This document shows positions 6,814 through 15,462 of a stretch of DNA of 64,000 nucleotides, piece after piece. The DNA comes from an uncultured Kordia sp. (GTDB lineage: Bacteria; Bacteroidota; Bacteroidia; Flavobacteriales; Flavobacteriaceae). Under the pieces are notes generated by a model. The model was not told the origin of the DNA. It ran no database searches and was given only the letters and a program-made list of their open reading frames with translations. The stretch lies in NCBI RefSeq assembly GCF_947496985.1, contig NZ_CANMEZ010000003.1, positions 496,001 to 560,000 of the forward strand, written 5' to 3'. How positions within the stretch are numbered: the stretch's first letter is position 1; each line of letters begins with the position of its first letter. Position numbers and translations under genes: made by a program.

Positions 6814-9213
6814 TTAATACGAAATTTTTAAATTAATTGAAATGTTTCTACCCAAATCATCTGCATAATAACGCAAACGGTTTAAGTAATTTCGATAGTT
6901 AGTATCGAATAAATTCGAAATAGATACACCAACATTTAACATTGTTTTTTTACCAATATTAAAATCTGCATTTGTATGCAAGTGAAGTAAATGATACGCA
7001 TCCGGTGGCGTACTTACATCTACTAACTCAAGTGTATTTGTTTCAGGAATAAAAGCTTCAAAATTATTATCAGGGAATTCATTTTGTCTAAATGTATATT
7101 CACTTTGTAATTCAATTCGAAGGTTTTTTAATTCCTCATTTTTATATACCAATCCGTTAGTTGTATTTACGGGTGGCATATCTATTAATGGTAAATCTAG
7201 TGTTCTGTCATATCCTTTGACTAATGAAAATTGATGAAAGAAACTCAAATTTTTTGTAAAGGTTAGCGACGCATCAATATCAAGTCCTAATAGACGAGCA
7301 TTGGTTTGTCGGTATTCCCATACTTGAAAATTTCCTCGTATAGTTTGTCGAATTTCTGTTGGTTCAATAATCATAAAGTCATTTATAAAATTGATATAAG
7401 GATTCACTGAAAAACCAAAAGTACTTCCTTTCTTCTGTAATGTAATCGACATTTTGTGTGCATTTTCAGAATCAAAACGCAAGTCTCCTAATTCAATTCG
7501 AGATGCGGAATGATGCAATCCTTCGCTAAATAATTCAGATGGGTTCGGAGCACGAGACGCCAACGAATAATTAGCAAATAATGTATAATCATCATTGATT
7601 GTATAGCGAGTTCCTATTGTAGCGGATACATTTGAATAGTTCAATTTCGGGTTGGTTAATATTTGATTACCAAATACATCGACTACGATTTCAGGAAATA
7701 GTTCATCGTAGTTACGTTCTTCCCAGAAAGAACTTTTATAAAACTTTTGGGCGTCAATATTAAAATAATCAAATCGACCACCAACTTCGACCAAAAAGTT
7801 GTCCGTTATTGAAAAATCAGCAACACCGTAAATTCCAAAATTAAATCGTTTATAATCAGGAATTAATCTTCTTACACCAGTACTAGGATCAGCCACATTT
7901 TTTTGATATTGTGCCATGACCCCTGTTTTTAAGTTAAAAAGGTCGGTATTGTTTGTATCTAAATCCAAACGTATTGTTTGTGAGTTTAATGCTAAATCTA
8001 GGGATGCTTTGTTTGCATCGTCACCTCTACGAATATCAAATTCTAGACGTTCGTTTTGTTGAAAATCATATTGAAGTGTAAGTTTTCCTAAGTTCTTAAT
8101 ATTTTTAAATGCACGTATTTTAAATAGATGATGTGTTACATCTTGTTTTGGAGCGTCTATTTCGTACGTGAAATCATTAATAATTAAAGGTATGCCACTA
8201 TTAATGGCTCTAACTTGATCACTTGCACCACCAATATGAGATGCACGCAAAATGCCGATTTCATTTTTAAAGAAAGAATAATATGCTTCTACACCGTAGT
8301 CGAAACGATTGACTCCGATTCTGGCAGAAATGCTACGCTCAAATACACCTGTGTTACTAAGTATATAATCTGGCGATTCATAGTCGCCAAAACGTTTCAT
8401 GCTTCCTTGGAGTGATCCGTACCAACCATTTTTATAACTTTTGGTAAGTGTAGAAGTAATGTTTCCTCCGCGACCATTGGTAGCAGCTGTAACATGTGTT
8501 TTACCGTATATGGTATCTTTTACTGGAATTTTGGAAGCCTCTGTTACAATGACTCCACCAACTGCATCACCACTGTATTTCAACGCTCCTGCGCCTTTAA
8601 TAACTGTAATGTTGCCAATGGTATTGACATCGATGCTTGGAGCGTGTTCGGCTCCCCATTCCTGATCTTCCATACGAACACCATTGTTCATCACCACAAT
8701 ACGACTACTGTGTACACCATTTATAATAGGTTTTACAACAGCATTTCCCGTATTTAGAGAAGAAACACCACTCATTGTATTTAGAATATCTCCTAAGGAG
8801 CTATTACTAAAACGATCTAATTGTTTTTCCGTTATTTTCTGCTCAAAAATTGTTTTGGTTTTGTTCCCAAAAACTTCAGCACTTAACGTAATAGCATTCA
8901 GCTCTTCTAAATGATGTTCTAGTTTGAAATTTCTTTCTAAATTACCAGACACCTTTACTTTATAAGCTTTTACCTCACAATTTGGATGTGATATTTGAAT
9001 TGTATATGTTCCTTCACAAAGGTTTGAAAAAGTATACTTTCCATCAAAATCTGATGTCGTTGCTTTTTCAAGTCCTGCAATGATAAGTGTTGCACCCGGA
9101 AGTACAGAATTATCATGCAAGTCAATGATTTTACCAGATAGTGCATAGTTACAAGTTTCATTTTGAGCAACCATACTACTACATAGCAATAACATAAATA
9201 AATATGTTCGCAT
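6814..9213 (-). CDS. TonB-dependent outer-membrane receptor
   Basis: 799 residues. A signal peptide is followed by a carboxypeptidase-regulatory-like (CarboxypepD_reg) domain (about residues 25-110; GKIIDLHDNSVLPGATLIIAG). A plug domain follows (LDRFSNSSLGDILNTMSGVS, GAGALKYSGDAVGGVI), then a 22-strand barrel ending NISINLKISY. It imports a ligand across the outer membrane using TonB energy. The upstream His/Cys-rich exported protein and downstream lipoprotein hint at a metal such as zinc, copper or iron, which is inference. There is no SusD partner, which argues against a glycan receptor. Confidence 0.9.
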   Translation of the reverse strand: MRTYLFMLLLCSSMVAQNETCNYALSGKIIDLHDNSVLPGATLIIAGLEKATTSDFDGKYTFSNLCEGTYTIQISHPNCEVKAYKVKVSGNLERNFKLEHHLEELNAITLSAEVFGNKTKTIFEQKITEKQLDRFSNSSLGDILNTMSGVSSLNTGNAVVKPIINGVHSSRIVVMNNGVRMEDQEWGAEHAPSIDVNTIGNITVIKGAGALKYSGDAVGGVIVTEASKIPVKDTIYGKTHVTAATNGRGGNITSTLTKSYKNGWYGSLQGSMKRFGDYESPDYILSNTGVFERSISARIGVNRFDYGVEAYYSFFKNEIGILRASHIGGASDQVRAINSGIPLIINDFTYEIDAPKQDVTHHLFKIRAFKNIKNLGKLTLQYDFQQNERLEFDIRRGDDANKASLDLALNSQTIRLDLDTNNTDLFNLKTGVMAQYQKNVADPSTGVRRLIPDYKRFNFGIYGVADFSITDNFLVEVGGRFDYFNIDAQKFYKSSFWEERNYDELFPEIVVDVFGNQILTNPKLNYSNVSATIGTRYTINDDYTLFANYSLASRAPNPSELFSEGLHHSASRIELGDLRFDSENAHKMSITLQKKGSTFGFSVNPYINFINDFMIIEPTEIRQTIRGNFQVWEYRQTNARLLGLDIDASLTFTKNLSFFHQFSLVKGYDRTLDLPLIDMPPVNTTNGLVYKNEELKNLRIELQSEYTFRQNEFPDNNFEAFIPETNTLELVDVSTPPDAYHLLHLHTNADFNIGKKTMLNVGVSISNLFDTNYRNYLNRLRYYADDLGRNISINLKISY

Positions 9214-9255
9214 GTAAATATTCTTAATTAAAAATAAAAAGTTGTTTTGCTTTTC

Positions 9256-9588
9256 TTAAGAAAGAGTAGGAGGTGCACGTAATTGCGTATTTGTACGCGG
9301 TAAATCATAACATAATTGAGTAGTTGACCCTAATGTAGTTTCTGAAATAATTGGAGGCACTTGTAATTCAGGAAGATCTATAGCTTCATATATGAAGTTA
9401 GAAAAATGATAATCACATGAGTCACAATGTAAATTGTTTTCATGAATATGTGCCTTTTGTTCATGACATGTAATGATATCGTGGTTTTCTAATAATTGAT
9501 GAGAAAACTGTATAAAAGATGGTAGCGCCAATGTTATGACTAACAATGAAGCAATGCAAATTTCTTTTATATTGATTATAATTTTCAT
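9256..9588 (-). CDS. Small exported His/Cys-rich protein, possible metal carrier
   Basis: 110 residues from the ATG at 9588; a longer frame would need a TTG at 9687 and adds an unlikely second hydrophobic stretch. A signal or anchor segment (residues 6-28) is followed by a His/Cys cluster, HEQKAHIHENNLHCDSCDYHF, and the protein ends with LRAPPTLS. Similar short proteins with a terminal LRxPP motif are, as I recall, common upstream of TonB receptors in flavobacteria. The cluster suggests metal binding. The 42-base gap to the receptor gene supports one operon. A TAnnTTTG-type box (minus strand, 9632-9625) lies 37 bases upstream. Confidence 0.7.
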   Translation of the reverse strand: MKIIINIKEICIASLLVITLALPSFIQFSHQLLENHDIITCHEQKAHIHENNLHCDSCDYHFSNFIYEAIDLPELQVPPIISETTLGSTTQLCYDLPRTNTQLRAPPTLS

Positions 9589-9737
9589 ACTTGTCAAGAA
9601 CAATTTACTTGTTCCAGTAAAGAACAAAAGTACTAAATGCATTACGTTTAAAAAAATTAACTTTATAGAAACAGTGATATCTAACAAAGTAGCGTCAATT
9701 TGTATAATGAAAAGTACTGTTTTTTAGTGAAGTAAAC

Positions 9738-10265
9738 TTATTTTATAATTCGCATACGTCTGAGCATTTTCTTTTCAAATTCCCAGAAAAATTTGAATTG
9801 CCCCAAAAGAGTCCCAAAAATGATTAGTAGTATTTGATAGATTGGTAAAATTATAATGATTCTAACAATCCAATACAAGAAACCGCCAAAAAAACCATCA
9901 GGAAATAGTGTTCGTGTAAAACCAATAAATTCTAGTATAGGTTTTGCTACTCTTACAGAGCTTGTTCCTGTTAAAGCGAAAACAATAAAAATGGTGATAA
10001 TTTCCCAACGATATGTTGTGACCCATTTATTCTCTAGCTTTTTAAAACACCATAGAAAAAAGCGTAGCATTATATAAAAAAGTATACTAACAGCAATGAG
10101 CACTAAGATATAATAAAGCCATCGGTACTCTTGTCTGTCTATAAAATTGCGAATAATTCTTTTTGAAAAAAGGTAAGCTGTATATAATAACGCGAGAATT
10201 CCTAAAAAGGGAAAGGTTAGTTGCCAGTTGTTTTGGATTTCCCAACGTTCTTTAAATGCTTTCAT
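9738..10265 (-). CDS. DUF6787 family membrane protein
   Basis: 175 residues with four or five hydrophobic helices. It opens with KERWEIQNNWQL and contains TIFIVFALTGTSSVRVAKP and the C-terminal GQFKFFWEFEKKMLRRM, all characteristic of the Bacteroidota DUF6787 proteins. Function is unknown. The neighbouring DUF6146 lipoprotein gene upstream (39 bases apart) may be co-transcribed. Confidence 0.8.
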   Translation of the reverse strand: MKAFKERWEIQNNWQLTFPFLGILALLYTAYLFSKRIIRNFIDRQEYRWLYYILVLIAVSILFYIMLRFFLWCFKKLENKWVTTYRWEIITIFIVFALTGTSSVRVAKPILEFIGFTRTLFPDGFFGGFLYWIVRIIIILPIYQILLIIFGTLLGQFKFFWEFEKKMLRRMRIIK

Positions 10266-10304
10266 GTGTAAATTTTACTTTTACAAAGATACACAACTTC
10301 TACA

Positions 10305-10736
10305 TTATAAACGAGCTTGAAATGCTGCCAATCTCTGATTGTATCTTTGTTGAAAATATATGAAGTAATAATACAATTGATAGTTTACTTCATAACCATA
10401 GTCAACGCCTGGGCGAAAGTTAATTTCTTGCTGATACAAACTTGTATCAAAACGTCCCGGCTGAATAACACGTTGATTCCATTCTGTTACATATACAATA
10501 TTACGAGTACGTAAAAATTGTTTAGAATAGTACTGTCGTGGTCGTGCATTTGCAACCATCCAAGCGGTAAAACCAGGTTCGAAGATGATGATTTCATAAC
10601 CATCGTCATCTGCGATACGAATACTATCGGAAACTTGCGTAGTGTCGTCTGTTTTTTTTGTCATTGCTTTTTTTGGTGTGGCGCATGAAAAGACGACAAA
10701 TCCTGCGCAAGCAATTAGTATGAATACTTTTTTCAT
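10305..10736 (-). CDS. DUF6146 family lipoprotein
   Basis: 143 residues. A lipoprotein signal peptide ends in FSC (Cys near residue 18), then there is a Lys/Thr/Asp-rich linker and a compact domain rich in Tyr, Phe and Arg (GFTAWMVANARPRQYYS, NIVYVTEWNQRV, NYQLYYYFIYFQQRYNQRL). This fits the DUF6146 family, of unknown function, found in Bacteroidota. Likely anchored to the periplasmic or outer membrane face. Confidence 0.8.
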   Translation of the reverse strand: MKKVFILIACAGFVVFSCATPKKAMTKKTDDTTQVSDSIRIADDDGYEIIIFEPGFTAWMVANARPRQYYSKQFLRTRNIVYVTEWNQRVIQPGRFDTSLYQQEINFRPGVDYGYEVNYQLYYYFIYFQQRYNQRLAAFQARL

Positions 10737-10873
10737 AAAAAATTCAATTTGTATAAAGGTACGATTTTTTTGAGAGCTGCCCTATCATAACAAGTGAACG
10801 ATACATATGAGTTCGTAACGAGTACTTTTGAGTGATTAAGATTTTTTAAGCAATATTTAGTAAAGTATAAAAG

Positions 10874-13801
10874 CTACGACTGACGCGTTTTTTTAAACCA
10901 TAAAACAACAGCAAATACGAGTATACATATAAAAGCGATTGTAAAGTAGTTTATATAGTTATTTTCTGGCTGAAATGTTATGGCTTCATCCATGCCAATA
11001 TGTGTCCAAGCTGCCCAATAGAAAGGCAATCTGGAAGCTGGACTGCTGATTTCATCATTTTGTAAATATTCTAATTGTGCTTTTTGCAACGCAACGCTTT
11101 TAGACATTCCTTGTTTTAAATTTGTATAGTACAATTTCATAATACTAGCAGAAGAAGCATCGGGAATACTCCATAAAGTTGCCGTAACACTAGGTACGTT
11201 TGAAAAATTGAATGCGCGTGCTAAACTTTGCAAACCTTCTCCTTTTTGATATTTTCCAAATCCTGTATTACAGGCGCTTAGTGTAATCATGCTAGAGTTA
11301 AAGTTATGATTGTAAATCTCGTTCAAACTTAATAAATTACTGTTGTTATCAGTAGTTTTAGTGAAAATCAATGCAGAAATATTCGGGTTTTGAGTATTTA
11401 CCAATGCATGTGTAGCTAGATGAATACTAGTGGAATTTGTTGCGTTTTCAATGAAATTAGTTTTGGTTGCTTGTTCATTAGTCCATGATTTTCCATGCAT
11501 TAATGTGGCGAGTTGTAGTGCTTCATCATCTGAAAAGCTAAGTTTGGAAAATAAACCATTTCGTAGATTTTCAGCAGTCAAATTGTTGTGAAGACTATCT
11601 TTTGTAACTGTTTGTAAATATTCTAATGTAGTTTCATCTAACTCTAAACCAAAAGAAGTAAATTTATTGGTACGTCTTAATTCTTCAGGACTTTGTACTA
11701 ACATTTTTGAAAAATAATGATAGCTAACAGCGTATTTCTTTACAATAGCATTGTCCAAACGTATCCACGAATCACTTTTATTGGTTAGTAATGTTTGAAA
11801 CGGAATTGTATGTAAAACACCATCAGGGATAACAGTAAGTTGTTGAATTTTAGTATTGTTTCGATAATGACTTAGTGGTTTTTCTAAAATTGTTTTATAA
11901 AGTTCAAATGCTGTTTGCAAGTATTGTTTTTCAGCAAGATTAAGATTGTTGTTTATATATACAATATCACTTAACGATTGTCTGTAAGTATCAATTAATT
12001 CTTGAAAATTTTCTGGTAATTTAATTTGATCTATAAAAAACTTTTCTTTCGAAATTGAAAATACATATATGCTTTCCTTTCCAAAAAAATATTTAAGAAA
12101 TAACGTATTTGAATTTAAATTGTGTTGAACTTCTTTTACAGAAATTCCTTCTAAATCGTTGCGAAGTTTGGTAAACTTAGGATAGTTTATTGCAATCAAA
12201 TCTTTCAATTCTTGAAATGCTTCTTTTTTAGTCACAAGTACATTTTGCAATGAATCTTTGTTTTCTGAATATTCAATTTTTTCGTCAAGTGTTGCAATTT
12301 GTTTTCTATGATTTTGAAATAAATCAATTTTATCCATAGGAATTCCTGCAGCTTTTAAAGCAGCTTGTTCGTTTACCAATTCACGTAAAACAAATGCATT
12401 GGCTCTTTGTGCTATTTGGAATGCTTCAGCTATGTATGTGTCATCTTTAGTGCGTTTATGCAAGATTAGTTTTGCCTTGATGAGATCTTTGTAAAAAGTA
12501 TTCGTATGCGAACCCAACAGTAATTTAGAGTTTGTTTCTGTATAGTTTAATCGAATTTTTTCACCAAAGGTAATCGCAAGGTTATAGTTTTCAATTGCTT
12601 TATGTAACCAAGCTTCATTTTTAAAATCATGATACATTTCAATATAACAATCGCCTTTACTTTTAAATATTTCCATCAACCAAATTTCTAAGGTCCATAA
12701 CTCTTGCGAAGGATTTATGGAAGGATCATTTTCTGTAAAATCAGGAATAAAAGTTTGCAGTGCTTTTTGATGATTTGCTAACGCTTTGTCATACTTTTTT
12801 AATGCCTTGTAAGTATCTCCAATTGAGAGTTGTACTTTTCCAATTTCACGTAAATTACCTTCTTCTTTAATATGATTTATACTTTGCTTATATAGGTCAA
12901 GTGCTTTTTTATGTTTACCAAGCTTTGCATAAATATCGCCAAGTAATATGCTCACAGTATTAAAATTAGTAATACAATACTGTTGATTTTTGGAAGCTTC
13001 TTTTTTACACTTTTCAGTGATTAAAAGTGTTTTTTTTGCAGTCACTAATGCTTTTTCATATTCTTCTAATTTATATAATATTTCAGCTTCGTACAACTCA
13101 AATGTACCATCTTTATTATCGATGATTTTTTGTGCACTTTTATATGTTTCTTGTGCCTTTTTTAAATTTTTGAGAAAGAGATAGGCATCACCTAAGGCTT
13201 TTAAGTTTTTCCAAACAATAATAGAATCATTGATAGATTTTCCATATTCGATACCACCTTTTAAATAAGGAATCACTTTTTGGTATTCACCTAGCTGAGT
13301 GTAAATTTGACTTATATTTCCATATGCCAAATTTATCATCAAAGTGTCTTTTGCTTTTTTGGAATTTTTTAAATTTTGTTTATAAGCGTCTAAACTATCA
13401 AAAATACGACCGGTTGCATTGTAACAAAACCCTAAAATGAACTGCATTTCTCCATGTATTTTTACTTCAGAATCTGGAAGTTGCGCAATCCCTTTTTTTA
13501 TAATAGGAATACAAGAATTAGTATCTTTAGCATAATAAAAGTTATAAAAAATTGCTTTATGAGCTTTAAACCAAAGTGTCCATTTTTCTGCTTTTTGTAA
13601 TATTGAAACCGTTTGTAATGCTAGTGTATTAGATTCTTTATATTTACCTTCTTCAGTAAGCGAATCTACTTTAATTAATAATTGTTTTGCAAAAATAGTA
13701 TCACGTTGTATATCCTGCGATTTCCCAATGTATACTGAGCAAACAAGTACATACAACGTGAATATAATTTTTAGTTGTTTAATTTCGAATTTCAAATTCA
13801 A
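10874..13801 (-). CDS. Periplasmic TPR-CHAT protein (caspase-like protease domain) with C-terminal membrane anchor
   Basis: 975 residues. An N-terminal signal-like segment (residues 10-28) is followed by many TPR units (about residues 55-430) and a CHAT domain in the last third. The expected dyad is present: His near 798 in HLATHALVN and Cys near 844 in LSACNTG. A C-terminal transmembrane helix (about 945-968) ends in KKTRQS. The layout places TPRs and protease in the periplasm, anchored in the inner membrane. The only start near the signal is a TTG at 13801 overlapping the TGA of the upstream T9SS gene (TTGA), implying coupled translation. CHAT proteins are separase/caspase-like proteases, but the substrate here is unknown. 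Confidence 0.85.
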   Translation of the reverse strand: MNLKFEIKQLKIIFTLYVLVCSVYIGKSQDIQRDTIFAKQLLIKVDSLTEEGKYKESNTLALQTVSILQKAEKWTLWFKAHKAIFYNFYYAKDTNSCIPIIKKGIAQLPDSEVKIHGEMQFILGFCYNATGRIFDSLDAYKQNLKNSKKAKDTLMINLAYGNISQIYTQLGEYQKVIPYLKGGIEYGKSINDSIIVWKNLKALGDAYLFLKNLKKAQETYKSAQKIIDNKDGTFELYEAEILYKLEEYEKALVTAKKTLLITEKCKKEASKNQQYCITNFNTVSILLGDIYAKLGKHKKALDLYKQSINHIKEEGNLREIGKVQLSIGDTYKALKKYDKALANHQKALQTFIPDFTENDPSINPSQELWTLEIWLMEIFKSKGDCYIEMYHDFKNEAWLHKAIENYNLAITFGEKIRLNYTETNSKLLLGSHTNTFYKDLIKAKLILHKRTKDDTYIAEAFQIAQRANAFVLRELVNEQAALKAAGIPMDKIDLFQNHRKQIATLDEKIEYSENKDSLQNVLVTKKEAFQELKDLIAINYPKFTKLRNDLEGISVKEVQHNLNSNTLFLKYFFGKESIYVFSISKEKFFIDQIKLPENFQELIDTYRQSLSDIVYINNNLNLAEKQYLQTAFELYKTILEKPLSHYRNNTKIQQLTVIPDGVLHTIPFQTLLTNKSDSWIRLDNAIVKKYAVSYHYFSKMLVQSPEELRRTNKFTSFGLELDETTLEYLQTVTKDSLHNNLTAENLRNGLFSKLSFSDDEALQLATLMHGKSWTNEQATKTNFIENATNSTSIHLATHALVNTQNPNISALIFTKTTDNNSNLLSLNEIYNHNFNSSMITLSACNTGFGKYQKGEGLQSLARAFNFSNVPSVTATLWSIPDASSASIMKLYYTNLKQGMSKSVALQKAQLEYLQNDEISSPASRLPFYWAAWTHIGMDEAITFQPENNYINYFTIAFICILVFAVVLWFKKTRQS

Positions 13802-15351
13802 TATTTAATTATCTTTTTTGTGTGTTGACTTTCGGAGGTTTTTAAAGTCATAAAATACAAACCACTTGGCATATGTTGTATATTAAAACTCTTTTTAAAG
13901 ATAGTTGAATCATGTTGATTTATGAAAAGTTCTTCTATAATTTTCCCAGAATAATCTCTAAGTTCAATACTAAACTCTGAAGTTTTTTTTGTGTTAAAGT
14001 TTATTTGAATATTAACTTCACTAGACGCAGGATTTGGATATATATTAAAATCTAAATCATCTGATTCTATTGGTTGTATAAGTTGTAAAGGCAATTGAGT
14101 TTGACTTCTATTGTGCTCTCCACAAATATCATAATCCATACAATCAACTGTGATACAAATTTTTGAAGTATTTGTGTAAAATATAGGTTGTGAATCAAAT
14201 ACAATACTTGCTGTATTTAGAATACAATCAGTCAGATTTGTTTTTGTGCAAATTTTAAAAGAAAAATACGTAGATGCCTGATCATAAGAATATTCAATTG
14301 GTCTTGTTTGGTAGGTTCCAGGTATTATCTGGTTTGTTCCTGGGAGGTTTATATTTAGGAAATTAAAAAAAGCAGAGCCTCTTTCTTCATGCCAAGTAGG
14401 TTGCACTTCATAATCAATCACTGCAATTTTGTCTCCTACTAAAGAAGATTGCAATATATCTTTTACATATACATCTTTTGCATAATTTTCACCATCATTA
14501 AAAAAACCAACGGTATAGACAAGTTCTTGTTGATCATTCAAGCTAGCTTTAATACAGTCTTTATTTACAATTTTAAAATTAGGGTCGTGCGGATATCTAC
14601 GTGTTATAAGCTTTTTTTGGCTTGTAGTTTCTATTCCATTAGCAGCATATTTTACTTCTAAATCAAGTTTATCTCCAACCATTCGTAATGTGGTAGCTGG
14701 AACGTATATATAACGCACTTCATCAACATCTAAGCTAGTAAACGACCAAGTTAATTTTTGATTGTAATGTCCAGTAGATAATATTGATGATGGTTGAGCT
14801 TGTTGACTTGCCCAACCTTGGAGTACTTTTATTTCTGAAGTATCTACTTGTATATCATCTGTGTTATATGAAAATTCGATAAAACCATTTGAAATAGTTT
14901 GACTTGTTGTGTTTTTAAAAGCGATTATGTAAAAATTTTGATAACCGCTTGCTGTTGCCCAACTTGTCATTAGATCAATATTTCCAGTCATATTAATGAT
15001 TGGATTTAATTGTGTATTTGGATTTCCAGTTATGTTGTTAGGTGTTATTTGAACAATTCTTTTTGGTGGTAAATGCGGATCATATGCTTTGGCAAAATAC
15101 ATCTCATTTGTATATGTTAACCCATTTGGATGATGATCAAATATATGAGTTGGTTCATTTTGCGTACTAAATGTTCCATCACCAAATATGGTGAATACAT
15201 GTGTGTTGTTCCCAGCTTTTTCAACATCAAATGTAACAACTCCATTATTGTTTATAATAGGATTTACTATTGGATTGAATTGTGCATATCCAGAAATTAT
15301 AAAACACATCCAAACAAAAGATGTGATTATTAAATTATGTGTTTTTTTCAT
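13798..15351 (-). CDS. Secreted protein with T9SS type A sorting domain
   Basis: 517 residues. A signal peptide (cut after SGYAQ), a PKD-like or beta-sandwich N-terminal region, and a conserved-repeat domain with paired cysteines (KASLNDQQELVYTVGFFNDG) are followed by a C-terminal T9SS type A tail (NIYPNPASSEVNIQ ... KKIIKY). It should be exported through the outer membrane by type IX secretion and attached or released. It overlaps the start of the TPR-CHAT gene by four bases, so both are made together. The role of the pair is unknown. Confidence 0.85.
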   Translation of the reverse strand: MKKTHNLIITSFVWMCFIISGYAQFNPIVNPIINNNGVVTFDVEKAGNNTHVFTIFGDGTFSTQNEPTHIFDHHPNGLTYTNEMYFAKAYDPHLPPKRIVQITPNNITGNPNTQLNPIINMTGNIDLMTSWATASGYQNFYIIAFKNTTSQTISNGFIEFSYNTDDIQVDTSEIKVLQGWASQQAQPSSILSTGHYNQKLTWSFTSLDVDEVRYIYVPATTLRMVGDKLDLEVKYAANGIETTSQKKLITRRYPHDPNFKIVNKDCIKASLNDQQELVYTVGFFNDGENYAKDVYVKDILQSSLVGDKIAVIDYEVQPTWHEERGSAFFNFLNINLPGTNQIIPGTYQTRPIEYSYDQASTYFSFKICTKTNLTDCILNTASIVFDSQPIFYTNTSKICITVDCMDYDICGEHNRSQTQLPLQLIQPIESDDLDFNIYPNPASSEVNIQINFNTKKTSEFSIELRDYSGKIIEELFINQHDSTIFKKSFNIQHMPSGLYFMTLKTSESQHTKKIIKY

Positions 15352-15409
15352 GTTTATTTTTTTAAAAATTAGATAAAATATTGCAATTCTTTAGCTATTA
15401 AATAAACAA

Positions 15410-15450
15410 TCAAATATCACATAACCTATTTATAGATTATGTGATACCTT
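15410..15450 (-). terminator. Hairpin terminator after the 15463-17436 gene
   Basis: Stem TATCACATAA/TTATGTGATA (arms 15415-15424 and 15437-15446), followed on the minus strand by a T-rich stretch. It separates the upstream T9SS gene from the T9SS/CHAT pair. Confidence 0.55.
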
Positions 15451-15462
15451 ATTGATTGAAAA

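Noticed and set aside
6342-6836. 164-codon rightward frame over the lipoprotein gene
   Set aside because: The opposite strand has a clear lipoprotein signal and operon position; this frame has no signal or domain.
9589-9687. Longer N-terminus of the His/Cys-rich protein
   Set aside because: Requires a TTG start and adds an extra hydrophobic stretch ahead of a good signal peptide; a promoter box lies inside this part.
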